From Brachionus manjavacas (taxonomy: Eukaryota > Rotifera > Eurotatoria > Ploima > Brachionidae): a DNA stretch of 64,000 bases. Location: NCBI GenBank assembly GCA_019054805.1, contig JAHQIY010000012.1, forward strand, positions 2,790,001-2,854,000, written 5' to 3'. A program made the translations under genes and the position numbers. The notes under the pieces are model-generated. The model saw nothing but the letters and a program-made list of their open reading frames with translations. It had not been told where the DNA came from and did not search any database. How positions within the stretch are numbered: position 1 is the stretch's first letter; each line of letters starts with the position of its first letter. Below are positions 10,156 through 19,600 of this stretch, piece after piece.

Positions 10156-12102
10156 TTAGTCGACCTCATCAATGGTAGGTCCACCGCGGCCAGCACTCTC
10201 AGGTCCAGCGCCAGGCATACCGCCGGGCATTCCTCCAGGCATACCTCCAGGCATGCCGCCAGCGCCCTGATACAACTGCGTGATAATCGGCGAGCAAATC
10301 TTCTCCACCTCTTTCATCTTGTGCTCGAACTCGTCCTTTTCGGCAGTCTGATTCGAGTCGAGCCACTTCAAGGCGTCCTCGCACGCGTCCAAAATCTTCT
10401 TCTTGTCATCGGCGCTAAGCTTGGCGGCCAGCTTTTCGTCCTCGACCGTTTGCTTCATGTTAAAGCAGTAGGACTCGAGCGAGTTCTTGGCAGCGACTTT
10501 GTCCCTCTGCTCCTCGTCGTCCTTCTTGTACTTCTCGGCCTCGTTGACCATCCGGTCGATCTCCTCCTTGCTTAGTCTTCCCTTGTCGTTGGTGATGGTG
10601 ATTTTGTTGGTCTTGCCGGTGGATTTGTCTGCGGCGGACACATTCAAAATACCGTTGGCATCAATGTCGAACGTGACCTCAATTTGTGGTACTCCACGGG
10701 GCGCCGGCGGTATGCCCGACAGCTCGAACTTGCCCAGCAAATGGTTGTCCTTGGTCATGGCCCTCTCGCCCTCGTACACTTGGATCAACACGCCGGGCTG
10801 GTTGTCCGCATAGGTGGTGAACGTTTGCGTCTGCTTGGTGGGTATGGTGGTGTTGCGTTTGATGAGGGCGGTCATGACGCCACCGGCGGTCTCAATGCCC
10901 AGCGACAGAGGCGCTACGTCGAGCAGCAGCAGGTCCTGGACGGCCTCGGACTTGTCGCCGGTCAAAATGGCCGCCTGGACGGCCGCGCCGTACGCCACCG
11001 CCTCGTCCGGGTTAATCGACTTGTTCAGCTCTTTGCCGTTGAAAAAGTCCTGCAAGAGCTTTTGAACTTTTGGGATGCGGGTCGAGCCGCCCACGAGCAC
11101 AATCTCGTTCACGCTTGACTTGTCCATTTTGGCGTCGCGCAGCGCCTTCTCCACCGGGTCCAGAGTGCCGCGGAACAGATCGGCGCACAGTTCTTCGAAG
11201 CGAGCCCTGGTGATGCTGGTGTAGAAGTCGACGCCTTCGTGCAACGAGTCGATTTCGATGTTGGCCTGAGCGGACGAGGACAGAGTGCGCTTGGCTCGCT
11301 CGCAAGCGGTGCGGAGACGGCGCAGCGCCCGCTTGTTCGACGTGATGTCCTTTTTGTTCTTGCGCTTGAACTCCTCGACAAAGTGGTTGACCAGGCGGTT
11401 GTCGAAGTCCTCGCCGCCCAAGTGAGTGTCGCCGGCCGTCGACTTGACCTCGAAGATGCCCTCCTCGATCGTCAGAATGGACACGTCGAAGGTGCCGCCG
11501 CCCAGATCAAAGATCAGGATGTTTTTCTCGCCGCCGCCCTTCTTGTCGAGGCCGTAGGCGATGGCGGCCGCGGTCGGCTCGTTGATGATGCGCAGCACGT
11601 TGAGGCCGGCGATGGCGCCCGCGTCCTTGGTCGCCTGGCGCTGCGAGTCGTTGAAGTAGGCCGGCACGGTCACCACCGCGTCCGTCACCTTTTTGCCCAG
11701 ATAGGCCTCGGCCGTCTCCTTCATCTTGGTCAGCACCATGGACGACACTTCTTCCGGGTAGAACGTCTTCGTCTCGGCCTTGAACTCCACTTGGATCTTG
11801 GGGCGGCCCGCGTCGCTGATCACCGTAAAGGGCCAGTGCTTCATGTCAGCCTGGACGGTCGGGTCGTCGAACTTGCGGCCGATGAGCCGCTTGGCGTCGA
11901 ACACCGTGTTGTTCGGGTTCATGGCCACTTGGTTTTTGGCCGCGTCGCCGATCAAGCGCTCGGTGTCGGTGAACGCGACGTACGAGGGCGTTGTGCGGTT
12001 GCCCTGGTCGTTGGCGATTATTTCCACTTTGCCGTGCTGGAAGACGCCCACGCACGAGTACGTGGTGCCCAAGTCGATGCCTACTGCGGGTCCTTTGCTC
12101 AT
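10156..12102 (-). CDS. hsp70: Cytosolic HSP70, heat-inducible type
   Basis: ATP-dependent chaperone of 648 aa, the usual length for cytosolic HSP70. The nucleotide-binding domain (about 1-385) shows [12 protein letters not shown] at 9-20, [12 protein letters not shown] and [13 protein letters not shown], the three HSP70 signatures. The substrate-binding domain and helical lid follow, then a GGMP-repeat tail and the end GPTIDEVD. The start ATG at 12102 gives the standard [12 protein letters not shown] opening. It has no introns, as expected of stress-induced copies that must be expressed when splicing fails. The last four residues are DEVD rather than the usual EEVD that binds TPR co-chaperones. 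The gene is strikingly GC-rich in a very AT-rich region, consistent with strong selection on codon use. Its promoter has a TATA box and heat-shock elements. Confidence 0.98.
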   Translation of the reverse strand: MSKGPAVGIDLGTTYSCVGVFQHGKVEIIANDQGNRTTPSYVAFTDTERLIGDAAKNQVAMNPNNTVFDAKRLIGRKFDDPTVQADMKHWPFTVISDAGRPKIQVEFKAETKTFYPEEVSSMVLTKMKETAEAYLGKKVTDAVVTVPAYFNDSQRQATKDAGAIAGLNVLRIINEPTAAAIAYGLDKKGGGEKNILIFDLGGGTFDVSILTIEEGIFEVKSTAGDTHLGGEDFDNRLVNHFVEEFKRKNKKDITSNKRALRRLRTACERAKRTLSSSAQANIEIDSLHEGVDFYTSITRARFEELCADLFRGTLDPVEKALRDAKMDKSSVNEIVLVGGSTRIPKVQKLLQDFFNGKELNKSINPDEAVAYGAAVQAAILTGDKSEAVQDLLLLDVAPLSLGIETAGGVMTALIKRNTTIPTKQTQTFTTYADNQPGVLIQVYEGERAMTKDNHLLGKFELSGIPPAPRGVPQIEVTFDIDANGILNVSAADKSTGKTNKITITNDKGRLSKEEIDRMVNEAEKYKKDDEEQRDKVAAKNSLESYCFNMKQTVEDEKLAAKLSADDKKKILDACEDALKWLDSNQTAEKDEFEHKMKEVEKICSPIITQLYQGAGGMPGGMPGGMPGGMPGAGPESAGRGGPTIDEVD

Positions 12103-12142
12103 TTCTTCTTTTCGCTTGGAATTTAGTCGGCTGAAAATTGAA

Positions 12143-12217
12143 GTATGTGTTTGTGTTTGTGTGTGTGTGTGTTTTTGGGTTAAATGGATTAGCTGGGAAT
12201 TGTGTGTGTGTGTGTGT
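12143..12217. repeat. (TG)n microsatellites in hsp70 5' UTR
   Basis: Two TG-rich runs (about 12143-12172 and 12201-12217) lie between the hsp70 TATA box and start codon, so the leader would read as CA repeats on the mRNA strand. Confidence 0.8.
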
Positions 12218-12220
12218 TGG

Positions 12221-12230
12221 TATTTATAAA
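12221..12230 (-). promoter_or_regulatory. hsp70 TATA box
   Basis: On the minus strand this reads TTTATAAATA. It sits about 120 bp upstream of the ATG and just downstream of the heat-shock elements, so transcription would begin near 12195. Confidence 0.75.
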
Positions 12231-12247
12231 CGAGAGATGAGAGTGTA

Positions 12248-12270
12248 GAATTTTTGAGAAGCTTGTGGAA
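12248..12270 (-). promoter_or_regulatory. Heat-shock element, proximal, imperfect
   Basis: Five pentamers at the correct 5-bp phase: GAA, TTT, GAA, TTG, GAA at 12248, 12253, 12258, 12263 and 12268. Two units deviate by one base from the HSF1 nGAAnnTTCn pattern. It lies immediately upstream of the TATA box. Confidence 0.7.
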
Positions 12271-12313
12271 TTAGTGGTGTGTACATGCATGGAGGGGATT
12301 TGGCGAGATTTTG

Positions 12314-12326
12314 TTCGAGAAATTTC
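12314..12326 (-). promoter_or_regulatory. Heat-shock element, middle, 3 perfect units
   Basis: TTCgaGAAatTTC gives three perfect inverted units, enough to bind one HSF trimer. Confidence 0.85.
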
Positions 12327-12413
12327 GCCAGCCAAATATGCGATCAGTGCACGCGTGTTCGCTCCATTTCATGACTAATCATTCGAGAGAAAGAGAGAGG
12401 AAGAGACATGTTG

Positions 12414-12433
12414 AGAATTTTCTAGAAGATTCG
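12414..12433 (-). promoter_or_regulatory. Heat-shock element, distal, 4 perfect units
   Basis: GAAttTTCtaGAAgaTTC at 12415-12432 is four perfect contiguous HSF units. Together with the two proximal sites it makes a strong heat-inducible promoter for hsp70. Confidence 0.9.
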
Positions 12434-12599
12434 CTTCTAATTTATGAATTTCTATTTGCTTCTATTCCAAAAGTGCACACGAATTTGGCAGGCTATTTTT
12501 GGATTTTTTTGGCCAGGCCCGTTTTGCCATTTTTCAAGCCTTTTTTCTATTTTTAAGAAATAAATTTTTTGAATTTTTTTTTTAAAAAAAAAAGATCTG

Positions 12600-13620
12600 A
12601 AATTAAATTTTGTTAAAAATTTAGCATAAAATGTTTTTTTTATAATTTTTTTAATTCAATCTAGTAAAAATGAATATGTTTAAAATTTTAGTCATTAATC
12701 AAAAATTGAAAAAAAATGACATTGAGCTTTAAATAAGTTAAATAGTCGATATTTTAATGATTAAATTTTTTCATTTTAATTATTGATTGAAAATTATGTA
12801 ATTTAATAAAATTTTTCTGTAAATCTAAAATAAAATTATTTTTTGACAATATTTTATTCAGTCAAGTAAAAATATTGGAAAAATTTGTGTCATTAATTGT
12901 AAATTGAAAAAAAATGACATTGAGCTTTAAATAAGTTAAATAGTCAATATAACAATAATAATAATAATAATAATAAATTGAGTCATTGCAGGGAATCACC
13001 CTGCGAGCAATCCAAAACAACCTGAATCGCTATGATGACTGGTTGTGTGTTTGGCGAGAAGGAATGTGGGACGATGAGTGTTCGAGCTAAGACCCCCCCA
13101 GTCCTAACGTAAACGCTTCTGGAGAGTGCCAAGGCTTTCAACTCACCGTCTCACTAACTGGGCCATGGTTGGTCGTTGATATCTTAGTGATTAAATTTTT
13201 TTTTTTTAATTATTGATTGAAAATTATTTTATTTAATAATATTTTTCTGTAAATCTAAAATAAAATAATTTTTTGTCATTTTTTTATTCAGTCAAGTAAA
13301 AATGAAAAAATATTAAAAATTTGTGTCATCAATTAAAAATTGAAAAAAAATGACATTGAGCTTTAAATAAGTTAAATAGTCAATATTTTAATGATTAAAT
13401 TTTTTCGTTTTAATTATTGATTGAAAATTATGTAATTTAATAAAATTTTTCTGTAAATCTAAAATAAAATAATTTTTTGTCATTTTTTTATTCAATCAAG
13501 TGAGAATGAAAAAATATTTAATAGTGAATATATCAAATAGTGAATGTTTTAGTGATTAAATTTTTTCGTTTTAATTGTTGATTGAAAATTATAATTTTTG
13601 AATAATATTTTGCTAGAAGT
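12600..13620. repeat. Diverged ~200-bp tandem repeat
   Basis: AT-rich units of roughly 200 bp recur with the words TGACATTGAGCTTTAAATAA (12718, 12913, 13348) and TGATTAAATTTTTTC (near 12758, 13395, 13553). A related stretch at 14260-14720 carries the same words (TGACATTGAACTTT, TGACATTGAACCTT). The array is interrupted at 12952 by a SINE-like insert. No coding potential. Confidence 0.75.
12952..13186 (-). mobile_element. SINE-like insert with (TTA)n tail
   Basis: A GC-richer 230-bp block sits inside one unit of the AT-rich tandem repeat, whose sequence resumes on the far side. On the minus strand it begins near CCATGGCCCAGTTAGTGAGA, which fits a pol III A box (TGGCCCAGTTAG). It has a weak B-box-like AGCTCGAAC about 70 bp later and ends in a TTATTATT tail, like the LINE tails elsewhere in the window. 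The flanks TCAATAT/TTGATAT may be a decayed target duplication. A tRNA-derived SINE is the best reading, not proven. Confidence 0.45.
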
Positions 13621-13621
13621 T

Positions 13622-14920
13622 TACAGAATTGTTTAATTAAGGAATAAAAATAAAATGAGAATTGGGAAAAAAGAAAACAATAAAAAAACATGGATATGAT
13701 CTTAAGGGTCAATCAAGTGGGAATGAACAAATATTGGAAATTCTAGTCATTAACTGTAAATCATAAATTAGATAGAAAACTATGTGAATTTTTATCTGAA
13801 GTAAATAAAATACTTAATCAATATTTTGAAATTTTACAATACAAAATTTAACTTGGTTTCGCCGTAATATAATTTAATCGATATTTAAATATCATTTAAT
13901 GCGTTTATTTGAGCCATAATTTGGATACCTAAATGTCAATTTTAAATTTGTCTTTAAAGTTTTCAAATTAAAATTTTAGAAGAATCAATTAAAGATAAAT
14001 TGGAGAAAAAAATTTTTTTTTTAAATTAAAATAATAAACATCTTATGCTTAATTTAAAAAAAATTAAAAAAATCGAATTTTGTCATTTTTATTAAGATTT
14101 GATCAAAAAAATTTTGATCATTTGATTATGATCTTGAACTTCAAGTTGCCACAGAATTGTTTAATTAAGGAATAAAATAATATGAGAATTTGGAGAAAAA
14201 ATAAACAATAAAAAAACATGGATATGATCTTACAATTAAGTCAATCAATATAGTCAATCAAGTAAAAATGAAAAAATATTTAAAATTTTAGTCATTAATT
14301 ATAAATTGAAAAAATATGACATTGAACTTTAGATATATTAAATAAAAATAAAATTCAAATATAAGCTCCTTCATTGAAAAAAAATGAAAAAACATTAGAA
14401 AAATATTTTAGTGATTAAATTTTTTTGTTTTAATTGTTGATTAAAATTTATATTATTTTATAATATTTTGCTTGAATTTTAAAATAAAATAATTTTTTTG
14501 ACATTTCATTATTTAATCAAGTAAAAATGAAAAAATATTTAAAATTTTAGTCATTAATTGTAAATTGAAACAAGATGACATTGAACCTTAAATAAATCGA
14601 ATAGTCAATATTTTAGTGATTAAATTTTTCGTTATATTTCTTGATTGAAAATTGTATTATTTAATAAAGTTTCTTTAAATTAAAAAAATTGCGATTGTTT
14701 TTTTTCACATTTTTTATTCAATCAAGTCAAAAAAAGAAAATTCGAACATAAAATAAAAAAATAAAAAAATAAAATAAATAAAAAGTTTTTTTTTAAATAT
14801 TTTAAACTTTTAGTTAGTTTTTTTCATTTATTAGACATAAAGACAAATATGATAATTACAGAATTGTTTAATTAAGGAATAAAAATAATATTTGAATTTA
14901 AAAAAAAAAACAGCAATAAA
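13622..14920. repeat. Second repeat family and tandem-repeat tail
   Basis: The word ACAGAATTGTTTAATTAAGG occurs at about 13622, 14152 and 14858, each followed by a related AT-rich segment. Between them, 13770-14150 is a copy of the dispersed repeat also seen at 1920-2470 and, inverted, at 15800-16440. 14260-14720 carries more units of the 200-bp repeat. Confidence 0.65.
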
Positions 14921-14929
14921 CAAGAGTCA

Positions 14930-15260
14930 AAATTTTTTGTTATTATTAAGTAGCAGCTACAAAGAGGAGTAGGATTCGTAATAAATCTAGAATCGAAGCC
15001 CTTTTGGTACTCCAGAACTCAAAAAACAAGCTTATTAGTCAATGAAAATGAATAATTTAGAGCATTACGAAGGTAATTTTCTAAGAGATTGTTTAATCTG
15101 TGGTCAATTTTACTAATTTTTAATTTAATATCTGCTTTATAGAATAATGATTCAGAAGAGGTTCTGAGAGCAAGTTTTAGAATGTATCTTACAGCAGTAT
15201 TTTGAATAACTTGTAATTTTTGTAAACCTGCCTCTCTGTTTTTGCGAATGGAATTTTAAA
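14930..15260 (-). mobile_element. LINE C-terminal fragment
   Basis: The minus strand encodes GLQKLQVIQNTAVRYILKLA and, further on, EYQKGFDSRFITNPTPLCSC. These align with the end of the LINE ORF2 at 44784-45212 (KLKVIQNTAVRSFFKLKY, EEYKEGFESRYVEYPTPLC). It is a sister subfamily, broken by stops. A plus-strand relic of the same subfamily lies at 36590-36740. Confidence 0.75.
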
Positions 15261-15424
15261 TTAATTCAGTAATTGAAATACAAGATAAATTTCTTTGGCG
15301 CTAGCACCTTACGGTATGAATTCTTTCTGAAAATTTAGAATGGAAATTTTGACAAATAAATGAATCTTAAAATTCCTGATTTAAAATTATTTGCAGTAGT
15401 ATCAAATAAAATTTAATTTAAAAC

Positions 15425-15575
15425 CAGACTCATTAGAACACCCCCACCATCACGAGAAGTATCACATCCAAAAACAAAGGACACAAAAGGTAGAAATAAA
15501 GATGTTATTGGTAAAAGATCAGCTCGATTGGCTAAAAAGATTTACGATTTATTGTTGATTATTTTTTGGTAATTG
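15425..15575 (+). other. Coding-like fragment, unrecognised
   Basis: An open stretch reads RLIRTPPPSREVSHPKTK and continues GRNKDVIGKRSARLAKKIYD before a stop. Basic, proline-rich and coding-like, it has no methionine start or recognised domain. It could be an exon or a transposon scrap. Confidence 0.3.
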
Positions 15576-15669
15576 ATAAAATATAATTAGCTACTGAGTA
15601 AAATATAAGCCCATAAAAATCTTTATAAAAATGATGAAATAAGCTTTTTTTATTGTTTTTTAAATCAAA

Positions 15670-15780
15670 CGCAACATTGATTACTTCAACTAATTTATTT
15701 GTTAGCTGCGAGTTCCATATGCTAGCGGTTCGGTAGAAAAAAAAGTTATCTCTATGCTGATGCCTCTAATTTTCATTGTG
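15670..15780 (-). mobile_element. LINE 3' fragment
   Basis: Near-duplicate of 32377-32455 (both contain TGCTAGCGGTTCGGT). On the minus strand it matches the FFxxRxxxxWNSLPxxLVEA end of a non-LTR retrotransposon ORF2. Confidence 0.7.
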
Positions 15781-15799
15781 ATATTTAAAAAAAAACAAA

Positions 15800-16440
15800 T
15801 ATTTTTTTTTTATTGATCATTAGTTGATTCTTCTAGAATTTTTATTTGAAATATTAAAATCCACATTATGTTATCCAAACTGTGACTTCAAATGATATTT
15901 TTATATTAATTAAAATACATTCAAATAAAGTTAAATTTTGTATTGTCAAATTTCAAATTAATGATTGAAATTTTGTTTAGCTTCAGATAAAAATTCATAT
16001 AATTTTCTTCCTAATTTGAGATTAAAAAAATCATGTTTAATAAAGTTTAGAAATTTTTATTTTAATGAATTGATTAAAAATACCATTTTTTAAAAAAACT
16101 TTGATTTGAAATTTTCATTTGATCATATACAGTGAAACCTCTCAATTTGTCCACCCTTTAATCTGTCCACTCTAAAGTCAAAAAATGGGTTTTTTGCTCT
16201 TTTCGAAGTCGATTGCTCTAAAGGTCAAATTCAAAATATTTTAAAACGAAAGCTTGCCTACTTGACTTTAAATAAAAATCTTTTCATTTAACTTTTCATT
16301 CTATAGGCATCTGTAGGAACCTCTCTAGTTTGTCCACCTCTGTATGTGTCCATTTTTCTGCTTCCCCCGGCGGTGGACAAATTAGAGAGGTTTCACTGTA
16401 CTTCAATTTGCTAATATTAATTAAAGTGTACACAATAAGC
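15800..16440 (-). repeat. Dispersed repeat, inverted copy
   Basis: Read on the minus strand it follows the same order of words as 1920-2470 and 13770-14150 (GAATTTTTATCTGAAG, CAATACAAAATTTAACTT, ATATCATTTGAAGTCACAG, CTAGAAGAATCAA). It is split by the TA-flanked MITE at 16130-16398: flanking words TTGATCATA and CTTCAATTTGC join across it as in the 1935 copy. Confidence 0.65.
16130..16398. mobile_element. pogo/Tc1-type MITE, 269 bp
   Basis: Terminal inverted repeats CAGTGAAACCTCTCAATTTG... and, from the right end, CAGTGAAACCTCTCTAATTT... (about 26 bp, one indel), each continuing GTCCACC. The element is flanked by TA on both sides (16128-16129 and 16399-16400). CAGT ends and a TA target duplication are the hallmarks of the Tc1/mariner/pogo superfamily. 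It has no transposase frame and would need one in trans. A third partial internal copy of the end lies near 16318-16348. Confidence 0.9.
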
Positions 16441-16666
16441 CTAATGATCTATCTTAAATTAGGTGCACATAAACTTTTTTACTCAAATGCTGCAAATTAT
16501 TGAATTAGAAATTTTGTTTAAAAATTTATTGCATTTTTTCCAAAATAAAATTTAACCGAAAAAGTATTAAAAATAAATAAAAATCGATTTTAATCAATAA
16601 TTCCAAGTTTTTATGTAAATGATTGGTAATGATATCAAAATAAAAATTCACCCGACAAAAAGAAAT

Positions 16667-19600
16667 TTATAAGTCCATATTTTCTTGGTCATAAACGGAA
16701 TCGTTTCCATTCACAACTGGCACATCGACTGCATCAGTTCCAATATATTCCTTATACAAATCGTTTCTCAAATAAAAGAGCACGTAAGCTGCCGGTGTGC
16801 ACACACTGCTCTCATCCGACGAGCTCACACACGAATCATCAAAATAGTACCATTTTCCATCCACCCTATTCATGCCATAAGCAGTATCTGAAAATTAAAA
16901 AAAATAAAAATTTTGCAAATTTTTTTGTTTTTCATCATTACAGTGTCCGCCTCCCAGACTACCATAGTGGTTCGAAACAGCAATTAGACTGTATTTGGTC
17001 TCAGCAGTCTTTTTGCCAATCAGGTAACTTGACATGTCCAAGTCATGTACCGGAAAATCGACTAGTGCGTCAATCTTGTCTCTGTGATACCTTGAATAAG
17101 AGAATCTTTTCAGATGAACGACCAGAACCTTGGGCAAACTCCACAAGTCGAACTTTTTTGTTGAGCGCTGGTGCGACTTGCACTTGGAACAGTACCAATA
17201 GTCTTGTTCGCTTAGCTCTTCCATTTTGGTGTACAAATTAAAGCAGTCTGAAAGCTTGATGCATTCCTTTTTTTTGGTCAGAAACGTCGAGCAGCTGTCA
17301 TGTTCCTCGGGCTGCTCAAACACTTTTCTATTGTAGCCTTTTTGACTTGAAAATGAATTGAAATCGGCAACTAGGCACACTGCTTGGTCGAAGGTAGCCG
17401 CTTGGGTGTATTTGGTTAGATCGAAGGCGGCATCGTCGGACATGTCTTGTGGTGCGCCTTCATAGTCGTAGCTATCGCTTCGAGCCACGTACAAGGTGAA
17501 CAATTTTTTGCTCCTTTGTGCCTTTTGTTTCAGGCGATCTGAGGTGCGGATGCTTGTCTGAGAGGAGTCAGTTACCACGTCATCGTCATCGTCCATGTTC
17601 ACCTCATGCTCTGTGTCGTTCACATTGAGGCTGTTGTTCAGTTTAGAGTTGATTTCGTCACTTAAAGAGGCGTCCAAGTTGTCTGTCTGGAAGAACCGCT
17701 TTACGTTCTGGTAGACATGTTGGTAGAGCGAGCCGTAAGTGAGCGCAATTGAGTTGGGCACCATTAGCAAGATTGGTATGCCACAAAATGACGAACTGTG
17801 CTTATAAACACTCTTTTCTTTCATGTTCAACACTACTTTGAAGTAATCTTTGGAGTAGAAGGTGTCAGGCAATTCATAGCTTAGAAAATGAAAAAATAGA
17901 TTTTTTAAATTTTTTGAAAATTTTTCTGCCTTTTTTGGCTTTGAATAAAATCTAAATCACTAAAATTATATTTCACTGAAAAACCATATTTTATTATTTA
18001 ATTAACTAGATTTTAAGTCCCATTGACAAATTGAAATAGAAGTAGAAATAGAATTTTCTGCGACAAGCATAAGCCATTGTGGAACAACACAAGTTATATT
18101 TGGTTAGCTTGTAGAGCCATTGCTGCTTATAACAAAGATTTTCTTTTCAAAAATTTTAAATTCAAAAATAAAAATTTTCAAAAAAAAAATTTTCAAAAAA
18201 AAAATTTTCAAAAAAAAAATTTTCAAAAATTTTAAATTTTTGAAAATTTTTCTGCGTTATTTTATTTTTTCTTAATTTTTTATTTTTTTTTTAATCTGAA
18301 GGAGCTTAAGCTCGGCACAGATAGAACCAGAGTTGTTTTTAAGTCACAAGTCTTAAGTCAAGTCAAGTCAATGACTTAAAATTTTTTTTTTTTTAGTGAA
18401 GTTTAGTCATGGAACTAATTATCTGATTTTTAAACTAAAAAATAAATATTATTTTTTATTTTAATCCAAAAAAAGTTTAGTTTTAAAATCAGAAAATTAG
18501 TTGACTCGACTAAACTTCACTAAAAAAACGATAATTTTTAAATTTAAAGTCAAGTCACAACTTTGACTTAAATTTTTGTGACTTAGACTTAAAACTGTGA
18601 CTTAAAAACAAGTCTGGATAGAACTAATAAAAAAACAATAATTTTTCTTAAATTTTAAGTCAAGTCATGCCTTTGACTTAAAAAAAAAAAAATTTATGTC
18701 AAATCATAACTTTGACTTCATATTGATAGCTTTTTCTCTTGCAGTAAAAACAAGAGAAAAAGCTATCAATCTTTATAATACCGAAAAACAACCAAAATTT
18801 TTTTCACGAGATCATTAAAATGAGGATTAAGTTGAAAAAAGTTCAATACAAATTACAAATTTGACGCAGAGAATCAAAATTAGATACGAAAGAATTTATT
18901 ACTTTGATTCCCAAATTTTCCCAAAAACCCTAACCCTTATTTGCTTCTAATGTTTTGTGGTGTTCCCTTGCTCTAATAATCAAACCGATTAAAATTTTTT
19001 AATCAGTTGATCTTTTGTTATCTGTCCGAAAAAAACATTTCAGTCGGATTTAATTCACAGTGATATTTAGGAACAATGATAGAATTTTGGGGAAATTTTG
19101 GGAATCATAGAAAGCTATCATAATGAAGAGGCGTACCAGGAAGTGATGAAACACCATTTTAAAGCAAAATCTGAATTTAAAAGACTTGGGAAAATTTTTA
19201 GCAAATGTAGAATGACTTCTGAACTAGATTTTGCTAAAAAATTCGAATTTTTAATAAAATTTTGCGAATAAATATTTTCTTAGTCTTAAAGCCATTTTTT
19301 CTGAATTTTACAAAAACTTAAAATACTTTTAGAGTTTTTTTTTTTAATTTTAAATTTCAAGTCAAAATTCTACTCTACCACTTTTTTCTAATTTAAATTT
19401 AGTCTATTTTGATGCCATGAACATATGGTTCTAATAGGGTCTATGGGTTAAATATACAAGGCAAAGAGATCCAACCCTCAAAAAGCTACATATCTCAAAA
19501 ACTTTTGAACCAAATGAGATTTTTATCCCAAAAGTTGGTCATCAATGAAGTTTTAAATGATGAATTCAAATTTTTTTAGATTTTGTTCATAAGACTTACC

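Noticed and set aside
11239-12126. 295-codon open frame antisense to hsp70 (and others such as 10060-10575 and 10684-11118)
   Set aside because: Antisense shadows are a known by-product of GC-rich third positions in HSP70; no domains, and the sense gene is unambiguous.
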